Below are positions 7,942 to 16,317 of a stretch of 64,000 nt of DNA, piece by piece (position 1 is the stretch's first letter; every line of letters begins with the position of its first letter). This DNA is from Clostridia bacterium (GTDB lineage Bacteria; Bacillota; Clostridia; Oscillospirales; Acutalibacteraceae). Where the stretch lies: positions 1 to 64,000 of the forward strand of contig JAKSQP010000007.1 in assembly GCA_024404025.1 (NCBI GenBank), read 5' to 3'. A program made the translations under genes and the position numbers. The notes beneath the pieces were generated by a model. That model did not search any database and was not told where the DNA came from. It was given only the letters and a program-made list of their open reading frames with translations.

Positions 7942-8055
7942 ATTCTGCGAAAAAAACTCGATCCGTATGACGAAATCTGCCCGAATGCGGAAACCATATT
8001 TCAAAAACCGGAAAAAGAAGATGAAGTTTCAGAATCGCAGTCAGAAAACTTATGA
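7942..8055 (+). CDS. Candidate 37-aa protein with ATT start, downstream of TSCPD
   Basis: An open frame of 37 codons begins ATT-CTG and reads ILRKKLDPYDEICPNAETIF, then a Lys/Glu-rich tail ending SENL and TGA. AGGAGA at 7928-7933 lies 8 bases before the ATT, ideal spacing; a CTG start at 7945 is the alternative. There is no ATG, GTG or TTG in frame near the ribosome site. The composition is protein-like and codon choice matches neighbours, so this looks like a real gene overlooked because of its start codon. It overlaps the end of the convergent editing-protein gene by 6 bases. Its function is unknown; association with the TSCPD protein is inferred from spacing alone. Confidence 0.5.
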   Translation: MLRKKLDPYDEICPNAETIFQKPEKEDEVSESQSENL

Positions 8056-9201
8056 AAGATTCAGATTATTAAAAAATTCTTCGATTGCTTCCTTTGCTGC
8101 GGATACGGAGCCCTGAATCATTTCGGGCTTTCCGCCGCCTCTGCCGCCGCAAGCTGAATTGAACTCTTTGCCGAGGCTTCTCACATCCTCACTTCTGCTT
8201 GCAATCGCATATTTATAGCCATTTGAATCGTCGCCCGAAAAAACGGCGGCGATTTTTACTTTTTCCGCAAGCATATCGCAGAGAATTCTTGCACTATCGG
8301 CAGAGCCTTCATCATCGAAGAGAATTCCGAAGCTACCGCTCATTTCCTTGCATTTGAGCACAAAAAGCTCGTTTTTCAGCGAGGATATTTTTCCTTTCGC
8401 TTCCCGGAGCTGGCCGAGAATTCTTTCAACTCCGTCTGCAATTTCTTCGGGCTTAACGCAGAGCATATTTGAAATTGCGGCAGCCGAAGCATTCTTTTCG
8501 CAATAATCCTCAAGAGCCTTTCTGCCTATCTGAAGTGTGATGCGAACTCCCGATTTATAATTCATCATCGAAATGACTTTGACCATTCCGACCTCGCCCG
8601 TGAGCGCAACATGAGTGCCACAGCAGGCGCACAGATCAACGCCCTCTATCCTCGTCAGGCGCACCTGACCCTGAATCTCTTTCTTGCTTCTGTAAGAATA
8701 ATTTTCAAGTTCATCACGGGAAGGGTAAAGAATTTCAACGGGGATATTTTTATAAATCGCTTCGTTAGTCAGCTTTTCAATCCGACCAAGCTCCTGCTTT
8801 GAAACAACGCCGTTGAAATCAACCGTTACGCTGTGTTCTCCCATGTGAAAGCCGACATTATCATAGCCGCAGACCGAATGAACAAAGCCGGAAAATATAT
8901 GTTCTCCCGAATGCTGCTGCATATTCATAAATCTGAAATCGAAATCAAGAGCGCAGTCCACGCTCTCGCCTATTTTCAGCTCTTTATCGCATATATGAAA
9001 AATTCTGCCGTCTTTTTCTTTTGTATCAATAACTGCGGCATCGGCAATTCTGCCTCTGTCGCCCGGCTGACCGCCGCCCTCGGGAAAAAATGCTGTTTTA
9101 TCAAGCTCAACGGCAAAATTTTCTCCGCTCTTTTCGCAGGAAACAACCCTTGCCTCAAATTCCTTAAGATACTGATTTTCGTAATACAGCTTTTCGGTCA
9201 T
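8050..9201 (-). CDS. Alanyl-tRNA editing protein (AlaX type with DHHA1 tail)
   Basis: A 383-aa cytosolic trans-editing enzyme that would hydrolyse Ser- or Gly-tRNA(Ala). Residues 1-90 form the AlaRS-like beta-barrel region (AFFPEGGGQPGDRG). The zinc site is visible as HSGEH (97-101) plus CACCGTH (191-197). Residues 235-300 are a likely coiled linker. The C-terminus carries a DHHA1 domain with GGRGGGKPEMIQG. The length suits the AlaX family with DHHA1. ATG at 9201 with AGAGGA upstream. It is divergent from the membrane protein at 9346 and convergent with the mini-gene at 7942. Confidence 0.9.
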   Translation of the reverse strand: MTEKLYYENQYLKEFEARVVSCEKSGENFAVELDKTAFFPEGGGQPGDRGRIADAAVIDTKEKDGRIFHICDKELKIGESVDCALDFDFRFMNMQQHSGEHIFSGFVHSVCGYDNVGFHMGEHSVTVDFNGVVSKQELGRIEKLTNEAIYKNIPVEILYPSRDELENYSYRSKKEIQGQVRLTRIEGVDLCACCGTHVALTGEVGMVKVISMMNYKSGVRITLQIGRKALEDYCEKNASAAAISNMLCVKPEEIADGVERILGQLREAKGKISSLKNELFVLKCKEMSGSFGILFDDEGSADSARILCDMLAEKVKIAAVFSGDDSNGYKYAIASRSEDVRSLGKEFNSACGGRGGGKPEMIQGSVSAAKEAIEEFFNNLNLS

Positions 9202-9254
9202 TTTCCGTTCCTCTTTTCAATTAATTACAAATTTACAACAATTTATTTATTCTG

Positions 9255-9283
9255 TTGACACGCAAAAATTAAGTTGATATAAT
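9255..9283 (+). promoter_or_regulatory. Consensus sigma-A promoter for the membrane protein gene
   Basis: TTGACA (9255-9260), 17 bases, TATAAT (9278-9283): a perfect match to the vegetative consensus. The leader to the ATG at 9346 is about 55 bases, with AAGGGGG at 9333-9339 as ribosome site. Confidence 0.8.
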
Positions 9284-9345
9284 CTATAGATACAGGGCCT
9301 GATTTCAGCGCCTTGTAAAATAAAATTTCCGCAAGGGGGAAAAAT

Positions 9346-10146
9346 ATGAAAGAATATTTCAAAAGAATTATTTCCGATGTGCCTAAATACAGGCTGATTT
9401 TCTGGTGGGTGCTCCGTGCTCTTCTCATTTATGCATTTATTGCAGGCTTTTTTAAAAAGCCGTTTGATATTACCGACCCTCTCCAGGTCGGCGCAAACTT
9501 CCTTTGCACATTCATTTGGGAAATTTTCCAGATGTTATCCGAGAAAAATTCTCTTCGCCATCTTCCGTCAATCGTTCAGAGCTTCCTTATCGTCGGAATC
9601 TTTGCGGCATCCTTCGGCGGAAAATTCCTCAATCTCTATTATGACCTCAAGTGGTGGGACATTGTTCTCCACTTTATCGGCGGCGGTGCCTGCGTATTCT
9701 TCGGCTACGAAATTGCTTCTGCAATGCAGATGAGAGATCACGCTCTCGGCAAGAATCCCTCCGCTCCGCTTTCGCTCGTTCTTCTCTGCGCAATGGGCTT
9801 TTCGTTCCTCGCTTCAACCGGTTGGGAGCTTTTTGAATTCACATTTGATTCAATCTCCTGCATATCAAACAAAGCCGCATTTGAAGCCGGCACAATGACC
9901 AAACTTGAAGCTCTTGCAAAATCCGGCGACGCTCAGCATTGGAATGCCGCCGCAGCCGCAGGAACGGCAAAGGGCTCTTTCCAGCTCATCAAAGGAATCT
10001 GGGATGAACGCTGGCCCATTATGGACACAATGACGGACATAGTTCTCAACACCGTCGGCGCTCTTGTTTCAATCATCTTTATCGCCGTTTATCCTTACAG
10101 ACACAAGGGCAGATTCAAGATGAAATTCATTAAAGACGAAAAATAA
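9346..10146 (+). CDS. Multi-pass membrane protein, DUF2238/YjdF-like
   Basis: A 266-aa integral membrane protein with about six hydrophobic segments (near residues 22-40, 50-65, 83-105, 112-125, 143-160 and 228-248). Conserved-looking polar positions in or near membrane segments are KWWDIVLHFIGGG, GWELFEF and MDTMTDIVLNTVGA, a pattern I associate with the DUF2238/YjdF-like group. The function is unknown. A loop of about 50 residues between the last two segments contains an Ala-rich stretch. It is monocistronic, with a consensus promoter in front and a strong hairpin behind. Confidence 0.75.
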   Translation: MKEYFKRIISDVPKYRLIFWWVLRALLIYAFIAGFFKKPFDITDPLQVGANFLCTFIWEIFQMLSEKNSLRHLPSIVQSFLIVGIFAASFGGKFLNLYYDLKWWDIVLHFIGGGACVFFGYEIASAMQMRDHALGKNPSAPLSLVLLCAMGFSFLASTGWELFEFTFDSISCISNKAAFEAGTMTKLEALAKSGDAQHWNAAAAAGTAKGSFQLIKGIWDERWPIMDTMTDIVLNTVGALVSIIFIAVYPYRHKGRFKMKFIKDEK

Positions 10147-10155
10147 ATATACATT

Positions 10156-10187
10156 AATGCAGAGTGAAAAATCACTCTGCATTTTTT
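10156..10187 (+). terminator. Terminator overlapping the 3' end of mfd
   Basis: AATGCAGAGTGA, a short A loop, TCACTCTGCATT and a run of T form a strong intrinsic terminator for the plus-strand gene. The mfd stop codon (10172-10174 on the minus strand) lies in the right arm, so both convergent genes share the structure. Confidence 0.85.
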
Positions 10188-13100
10188 GTTTCCGCAGTTT
10201 CATCCATATATTCAAGCACTCTTTCAATAAGGCTCAGCTTGTTCTCGCCCTTAAGCGTTCTGACTGCAATATGAGGCTGACCGTTGCCGGGGCTGACAGT
10301 CATTCTGCCCTTGAAATGTTCTGATGCGGCGGCAATTTCATTCATATTGAGCGCACTTATTTTGAATATGACCCTGTCGCCCTGCGAACTGATTTCAAAA
10401 ATATTGTGTCTTGACGCCATTCCCCTGACGAGAGCGATCCTTATAAGTCCTTCAACGCTTGCGGGCGGATCGCCGAAACGGTCAACGAGCTCGTCAATAA
10501 CGTCCGAAGCATCGTCATCGGTTTTGATATCGGCAATGCGGCGATAAATCTGAAGCCTCTGCGGAACGCTTTCAATATAATTATCCGGAATATGCGCATC
10601 GATCGGCAGGTCAACAAGGCAGTCCTTTTCTTCGGATTTCGGCGTTTCACCCTTTTCCTCCGCAATCGCCTGCTCAAGAAGCGTTATATACATTTCATAT
10701 CCTACGGATTCCATGTGTCCGTGCTGATTTGCGCCCAAAACATTGCCTGCACCTCGCAGCTCAAGGTCACGCATTGCTATATGGAAGCCCGAACCGAACT
10801 CCGTGAATTCTCTTATTGCATCAAGCCTTCTTGTTGCGATTTCGGAAAGCTCCTTGCCTCTTGTGAAGGTGAAATATGCGCTCGCTCTTCTGGAACTTCT
10901 GCCGACTCTTCCTCTTATCTGATGAAGCTGGGCAAGTCCCATTCTGTCTGCATTCTCTATAATCAGAGTGTTGACATTAGGCACATCAACGCCCGTTTCG
11001 ATTATCGTTGTGCAGACGAGAATATCAATTTCGCCCTCAAGGAGTCTGCGCCAGACCTCGCTCAATTCATCCTCGCTCATTTTGCCGTGGCCGACGGCAA
11101 CCGTCGCTTCGGGAATCATCGCCTTTATCTGCGCCGCTTTTTTCTCTATGGATTCAACTTTATTATAAAGATAATAAACCTGGCCGCCTCTGCGAAGCTC
11201 CTGCTCCATTGCCTGAACGAGCACTCCCATATCGTGCTCTATAACATAAGTCTGAACGGGCAGTCTGTCCATAGGCGCTTCTTCGATAACGGACATATCT
11301 CTTATTCCGGACATTGCCATATTCAGCGTTCTTGGAATCGGAGTTGCCGTCAGAGTCAGCACATCAACGGCGGGGAAAAGCGATTTGAGCTTTTCTTTCT
11401 GCGCAACGCCGAAGCGCTGCTCTTCATCAATGATGATAAGCCCGAGGTCTCTGAACTGAACATCCTTTGAGATTATTCTGTGAGTGCCCACAACAACATC
11501 AACGGAGCCTCTGCGAAGTCCGTTGAGAGTTCGGTCAATTTCTTTTTTTGTGCAGAATCTCGAAAGCATCCCCGCTTCAATCGGGAAGCCTTCAAAGCGC
11601 TTCATGATAGTTTGATAATGCTGGAGCGCAAGTATGGTTGTCGGCACCATGATCGCAACCTGCTTGCCGTCTGCAACGCATTTGAAAACCGCACGCAGAG
11701 CGACTTCGGTTTTGCCGAAGCCGACATCTCCGCAGAGAAGTCTGTCCATGGGATAAGGCTTCTCCATATCTCTTTTTATTTCGTGAATGCAGCGAAGCTG
11801 ATCATCTGTTTCAACAAATTCAAAACGGCGTTCAAAATCGCTCTGCATATCTATATCTTCGGAAAAAGCGTGGCCGTTGACCTTGAGCCTCTTTGAATAA
11901 AGTTCAATAAGCTCCTTCGCCATATCCTTAACGGCAGACTTGACCTTTGCTCTTGTTTTCTGCCAGTCTTTTCCGCCAAGGCGGCTGAGTTTGAGCGGCT
12001 TGTCGTCGCTTCTCGGGCCGATATATTTTGAAACCTGGTCAAGCTGGGTAACGGGCACATAGAGATTATCGCCCTTGTCATACTGAATCTTGATATAGTC
12101 TTTTGTTGTGCCTGCATTTTCAAGCGACTGAATTCCCTCAAAGATTCCGATACCGTGAGTATCATGAACAACATATTCGCCTCTGTGAAGCTCATTGAGA
12201 TTATTGAAAGCGTGCTTCGCCGATTTCTTAACGGCGGATTTAGCCTTCGGAGCAGGTTTGCCTCTGTATGAAATAACGGTAAATCCCACCGAGGGATATT
12301 CAAAACCTGCGGAAAAGCTTCCGGAAAGAACGCAGACAAGTCCTTTGGGAAATTCTTTCGGCGGAACGGGACACCATATTGCCGGAATATCCTCCGCTTT
12401 CAGATCTTCAACAAGATTGTTCGCCGCTTTATCCGTGCCTGCAAGCACGGCACAGGTCTGCCCTTTTCTGCCTCTGATCGAATCAATGTCATCAACGATC
12501 GCCTGAACGGAACCGTTCCACGGAGCGATCTGCTTCGCCGTGAATGTAATAAGCTCCTTAACGGGCGTATCAAAACTTCCTCTCGGCAGATTATCAAGAT
12601 AAACCGCTCCGAGCTCTGAATAATTGGCCATCGCCTCTTCGGGAGTAAGCGTATATCTGTCCAGACCCTTGCAGAGCGTACCGTCCTGAAAGAGTCCCTT
12701 TATCGTTTCGTTCATAAGCTGCGCAGAGGCATTCATTTTATCTCTGACAGAGAAAGATTCGCAGACAAAGAGCATTGCCCCTTTTGCGTAATCAAAAATG
12801 CTTGCGGCTTCGGGATAAATAAGCGGCAAATATTTATCAAAGGATGTTATTCTGACCGAACTGTTTATTTTTTCAATATCGTCGTTAAGCGATTTCAGCG
12901 CTTCCGCTTTATATCGGTGGCTTTTGATAAGCTGCTCGATCAGCGCTTTGAGAGCTTCATCGGAAACAAGCACTTCTCTTGCCGGAGTGATATGGATCTC
13001 TTCAACGCTTTCCGTTCTTCTCTGGGTCTCCGCCTCAAAGAACGAAATCGTATCAACCGTGTCGCCCCAGAATTCGATTCTGCATGGCTCCTTTGAATCC

Positions 13101-13651
13101 GGAGGAAAGAAATCGAGGATTCCGCCTCTGACGGCATACTGACCCGCTCCGTCAACCTGGTCGGCACGGGTATATCCGCTTTTTATAAGGTTAAAAACAA
13201 GCTCATTTATTTCGTAATCTTCGCCTGCCGATACACTCAGGCTGCTGTTCATCAGCATTGCGGGCGGAACGGTGAGCTGCAGTGCCGCTTCCGAAGAAAG
13301 CACAACGGCATCGTAATCGCCCGTGAGCATCTTATCAAGCACCTTTAATCTTGAATGCTCATATTCTCTTGAAACGCTTTCGGTCGTTCTGAACGAAAGA
13401 TCTCTCGCAGGATAAACCAGCGCATTGATGCCGAACACTTCCATATCCCGCTTCATTCTGGTTGCCGTTGCCTCATCGGGCACAAGCACGAGAGCCTTTC
13501 TTTCAAGGCACATACACATTGAAGCTACAACATGAGCCTTGTGTATATGCGAAAGCCCCGTCACGCCGGCAGGGAGGCGGTCTTTTTTTACCGCACCTGC
13601 AAGGGACAGGAATTCGGGAACTGATTTAATTATTTCGCCGTAACAGTTCAT
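10172..13651 (-). CDS. mfd: Transcription-repair coupling factor Mfd
   Basis: An 1159-aa SF2 translocase, the usual length. It displaces RNA polymerase stalled at DNA lesions and recruits UvrA. The UvrB-like N-terminal module covers about residues 1-330. The RNA-polymerase interaction (CarD-like) domain begins at the HRGEYVVHDTHGIGIF motif near 490. Walker A is GDVGFGKTEVA and the RecG/Mfd-type box II is DEEQRFG, followed by TLTATPIPRT. The TRCF C-terminal domain follows. ATG at 13651 overlaps the HAD gene stop by 4 bases, so it is translated from the HAD-mfd transcript. Confidence 0.97.
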   Translation of the reverse strand: MNCYGEIIKSVPEFLSLAGAVKKDRLPAGVTGLSHIHKAHVVASMCMCLERKALVLVPDEATATRMKRDMEVFGINALVYPARDLSFRTTESVSREYEHSRLKVLDKMLTGDYDAVVLSSEAALQLTVPPAMLMNSSLSVSAGEDYEINELVFNLIKSGYTRADQVDGAGQYAVRGGILDFFPPDSKEPCRIEFWGDTVDTISFFEAETQRRTESVEEIHITPAREVLVSDEALKALIEQLIKSHRYKAEALKSLNDDIEKINSSVRITSFDKYLPLIYPEAASIFDYAKGAMLFVCESFSVRDKMNASAQLMNETIKGLFQDGTLCKGLDRYTLTPEEAMANYSELGAVYLDNLPRGSFDTPVKELITFTAKQIAPWNGSVQAIVDDIDSIRGRKGQTCAVLAGTDKAANNLVEDLKAEDIPAIWCPVPPKEFPKGLVCVLSGSFSAGFEYPSVGFTVISYRGKPAPKAKSAVKKSAKHAFNNLNELHRGEYVVHDTHGIGIFEGIQSLENAGTTKDYIKIQYDKGDNLYVPVTQLDQVSKYIGPRSDDKPLKLSRLGGKDWQKTRAKVKSAVKDMAKELIELYSKRLKVNGHAFSEDIDMQSDFERRFEFVETDDQLRCIHEIKRDMEKPYPMDRLLCGDVGFGKTEVALRAVFKCVADGKQVAIMVPTTILALQHYQTIMKRFEGFPIEAGMLSRFCTKKEIDRTLNGLRRGSVDVVVGTHRIISKDVQFRDLGLIIIDEEQRFGVAQKEKLKSLFPAVDVLTLTATPIPRTLNMAMSGIRDMSVIEEAPMDRLPVQTYVIEHDMGVLVQAMEQELRRGGQVYYLYNKVESIEKKAAQIKAMIPEATVAVGHGKMSEDELSEVWRRLLEGEIDILVCTTIIETGVDVPNVNTLIIENADRMGLAQLHQIRGRVGRSSRRASAYFTFTRGKELSEIATRRLDAIREFTEFGSGFHIAMRDLELRGAGNVLGANQHGHMESVGYEMYITLLEQAIAEEKGETPKSEEKDCLVDLPIDAHIPDNYIESVPQRLQIYRRIADIKTDDDASDVIDELVDRFGDPPASVEGLIRIALVRGMASRHNIFEISSQGDRVIFKISALNMNEIAAASEHFKGRMTVSPGNGQPHIAVRTLKGENKLSLIERVLEYMDETAETKNAE

Positions 13652-14256
13652 ATTTTTATGCCTGCTTCCCGGAGCGCCTTTTTCAGAATTTCAACATCGC
13701 CGTGATAATAGCAATGTCCGTCCATTCCGGCAGCCTTTGCTCCGTCGATATTCTTCTGAACATCATCAATAAAATAGCATTCTTCGGGTTTGAGATCAAA
13801 TCTTTCAAACAATGCCTGATATATCTCTTTCTCCGGCTTTAAAAGCTTATAATCTGCGGAAATCAGATAACCGTCAAAAAGAGAAAGAGCAGGAATATCT
13901 TTTTTGTTTTCATAAAAATCCCTGGCGGCATTGGAGAGAAGATATATTCCGTAGCCGTTGTCCTTCAAAGCCTTGACAACATCATACATTTTTTCAAACG
14001 GCGGCATATACGGATAATAGTTATGCACCATTTTGTCGATCTGTTCAAGAGCATGAGCGGGAATTTTATCTCTGACGATATCCATAATTTCGTCGGAGGT
14101 GATTATTCCTCTGTCACGGTCAGACCAGAGCTGATTTCTGAAAACGAGCTTCAGAGCAATGTCTGCCGTTTCCTTATCGAAATACTTACAGGCAATTTTT
14201 TCGGGCGCATAATCTATAAGCACTCCGCCCATATCAAAGATAATGTTTTTGATCAT
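13648..14256 (-). CDS. HAD-family phosphatase (subfamily IA, YihX-like)
   Basis: A 202-aa cytosolic HAD hydrolase. Motif I is IIFDMGGVLIDY with nucleophile Asp8; the Gly in the second-Asp position is usual in the YihX-type group (FDLGNVL). Motif II lies in YLLSNAA, motif III in the LLKPEKEIYQ region and motif IV is FIDDVQKN. It probably dephosphorylates a small phosphometabolite; the substrate is not predictable. Start ATG 14256 has AAAGGA. It is the first gene of a two-gene operon, with a 4-base ATGA overlap into mfd. Confidence 0.88.
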   Translation of the reverse strand: MIKNIIFDMGGVLIDYAPEKIACKYFDKETADIALKLVFRNQLWSDRDRGIITSDEIMDIVRDKIPAHALEQIDKMVHNYYPYMPPFEKMYDVVKALKDNGYGIYLLSNAARDFYENKKDIPALSLFDGYLISADYKLLKPEKEIYQALFERFDLKPEECYFIDDVQKNIDGAKAAGMDGHCYYHGDVEILKKALREAGIKI

Positions 14257-14325
14257 TTTATATTTCCTTTATCCGTTTTTCATCGCTCGGCAGAGAGCGC
14301 TGAAAAAGACTTTGCTTTTTAGTTA

Positions 14326-14355
14326 ATGATACCACTTTTTTCAACATCCCGTCAA
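14326..14355 (-). promoter_or_regulatory. Promoter of HAD-mfd
   Basis: On the minus strand TTGACG (14350-14355) and TATCAT (14326-14331) are separated by 18 bases, about 70 bases ahead of the HAD start. It is back to back with the lipase-like gene's promoter. Confidence 0.55.
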
Positions 14356-14390
14356 GGGTTATGCTCACCAATGAAATTTAATTTATTATA

Positions 14391-14419
14391 TTGAAAATAG
14401 TTAAAATATATGATATTAT
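14391..14419 (+). promoter_or_regulatory. Promoter of the lipase-like gene
   Basis: TTGAAA (14391-14396), 17 bases, TATTAT (14414-14419); a TATAAT also reads at 14417-14422 with a 20-base spacer. The ATG at 14448 follows closely. Confidence 0.5.
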
Positions 14420-14447
14420 AATAAAAAATCAAAAAAGAGGCGTTATT

Positions 14448-16268
14448 ATGAAAAAGGTAATTTCAATCGTTCTCACTATCGCTCTCGTTTTCTCTGTCTG
14501 CGCTGCCGTTGCGAATGCCGCAACAACCAAAACAGCCTGCGGCGGAGAATGCGAAAATTATCCCACCATCGTTATTCCCGGCATCGGTCAGTCAAATGTA
14601 TGGCTCACAGATGAAAACGGCGAATATGTTCTTGACGGCGACGAAAGGATCAACTGCTTCCCCGGTTATTTCCCCGTTATGCCCATAGTCAGAATAGCTC
14701 TTGTTCCCGTTCTCTTCTCCCTTCTTCTTCAGCGCAACATCGGCCTCAACAAGGCTGTTGATAAAATTGTTGAGCTCGGCTTCGGCATGAATATGAGCGA
14801 CAACACCGGCAAGGATTCGGGCCTTATCAAAGTTGAAAAATATCCCTATTCTCTTGCCGAATGCAGCGATTACGAAAAGGACCAGATTTATAACAATGTT
14901 CCCATTCAGGGCCTTGCAGAAATCGTCGGCGCAGACCATCTCTATTATTACGCATATAATTCATTCGGCAATAACATCGCCATCGTTGATGAGCTTTATC
15001 AGTTCATTCAGCAGGTCAAGGAAGAGACCGGCCACGACAAGGTCAACCTTGTTCCCATCAGCCTCGGCGGCACAATTGCAAACGGACTTCTTGAATATTA
15101 TCCCGAAGTTCATAAAGAGCTTAACAAGGTTGTTTACATTGTTCCCGCTCTTGACGGCAGCACCATCGTAGGCGATGTTTATAAAAAGGATCTCACCTTC
15201 CTTGATAAAGAGCAGCTTTATCACACATTCCTCGAAAGACTTATGGAAGAGAGCCAGGCAAAGCTTATTGAAGTTGCTCTCCGCCTCTTCCCCGATGAAG
15301 TTCTTATGGGCTTCCTCGATTACACCGCAGATGCACTCATCAACAAGGTTCTCGTCAACTGCACAAATATGTGGGCTCTCGTTCCCTCAAAGGATTATCC
15401 CGCACTTGCAAACACACTTCTTTCTTCTCCCGAAAAGGCTGAAATCAGAAGACAGACAGACCGCTATTATTCAGCTCAGATAAATTCAGACGCAAATATT
15501 CAGAAGCTCGTGGACAACGGCGTTAAGGTCTTCAACATCGTTGACTATGATTTCCCGCTCTATGATATAGGGAATTCATGGAATGACGGCAATGCAGACG
15601 GCGTTATCCATCTTGATTCAACCTCAATGGGCGCTTATGCAGCAAAAGTCGGCGAAACTCTTCCCGCAGGCTATGTTCAGCAGGGCACTAATTGCAGCAA
15701 TCCCGAGCATAACCACATCTCTCCCGACAATGTTGTTGATGCTTCAACAGGCACTCTTCCCGACACAACCTTCTATTTTGACGGCCAGGGTCACGAAGGA
15801 ACGGGCAGAAACGATGTTATTATGTCACTCGCAATTGCTCTTCTTAAAGACGATTCTATTGAAGATGTTTATTCGGATCCCAACTATCCGCAGTTCAATG
15901 TCGGCAGAGAAACAAAGAGCCTGAGAAGAAGCGATCTTCCGAACGCAAAGAAAGCTCTTGAAAAAATCGAAAACGGCGAAATCTCCGCAACTGCCGAACA
16001 GAAGGCAAACCTTGAAAAAGCGATTGAAAACGCAGAAGCAATGCTTTCAAGAACAGTTTGCGTTGCAGGCGAAGCCGAAAAGGTTGAAGCTGACATCGAA
16101 TCAGCTCTCATCGCCATCGGCGTTTACGGCCCCGACGAAGGAGATCCGACCTTCGGATTTGCTTACGGTCTCAACAATTTCATTGATAAGGTATGGGGCA
16201 CAAACGGATTCTCCGAACTGCCGTTTGTTATCTTCTCAAAAATCATCGGCCTTTTCCTCGGCAAATAA
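14448..16268 (+). CDS. Secreted alpha/beta-hydrolase, lipase/esterase-like
   Basis: A 606-aa exported protein. Residues 1-24 are a signal peptide (cleavage after ANA). The mature protein starts with YPTIVIPGIGQSN, the oxyanion-strand motif of lipase/LCAT-like hydrolases. The nucleophile elbow is probably PISLGG (Ser205), with Pro in place of the first Gly of GxSxG. A GQGHEGTGRNDV motif near 465 may supply the catalytic His. Residues about 500-560 are a charged helical segment (KKALEKIENG, KANLEKAIENAE). The C-terminus is hydrophobic (FVIFSKIIGLFLGK). The start at 14448 is chosen over an upstream in-frame ATG because of AAGAGG and the signal peptide. It is monocistronic with its own terminator. 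Confidence 0.78.
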   Translation: MKKVISIVLTIALVFSVCAAVANAATTKTACGGECENYPTIVIPGIGQSNVWLTDENGEYVLDGDERINCFPGYFPVMPIVRIALVPVLFSLLLQRNIGLNKAVDKIVELGFGMNMSDNTGKDSGLIKVEKYPYSLAECSDYEKDQIYNNVPIQGLAEIVGADHLYYYAYNSFGNNIAIVDELYQFIQQVKEETGHDKVNLVPISLGGTIANGLLEYYPEVHKELNKVVYIVPALDGSTIVGDVYKKDLTFLDKEQLYHTFLERLMEESQAKLIEVALRLFPDEVLMGFLDYTADALINKVLVNCTNMWALVPSKDYPALANTLLSSPEKAEIRRQTDRYYSAQINSDANIQKLVDNGVKVFNIVDYDFPLYDIGNSWNDGNADGVIHLDSTSMGAYAAKVGETLPAGYVQQGTNCSNPEHNHISPDNVVDASTGTLPDTTFYFDGQGHEGTGRNDVIMSLAIALLKDDSIEDVYSDPNYPQFNVGRETKSLRRSDLPNAKKALEKIENGEISATAEQKANLEKAIENAEAMLSRTVCVAGEAEKVEADIESALIAIGVYGPDEGDPTFGFAYGLNNFIDKVWGTNGFSELPFVIFSKIIGLFLGK

Positions 16269-16277
16269 GACAAACAA

Positions 16278-16317
16278 AAATCTCCGCAGATTCACACCTG
16301 CGGAGATTTATTTTTTT
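16278..16317. terminator. Bidirectional terminator, lipase-like gene / deacetylase gene
   Basis: AAATCTCCGCAG (16278-16289) and CTGCGGAGATTT (16298-16309) form a perfect 12-bp stem. T runs follow on both strands (ATTTTTTT on plus, TTTGTTTG on minus), so it can serve both convergent genes. The deacetylase stop at 16316-16318 abuts it. Confidence 0.88.

Noticed and set aside
13648..13651. Frameshift between the HAD gene and mfd
   Set aside because: The 4-base ATGA overlap is an ordinary coupled start; both proteins are complete.
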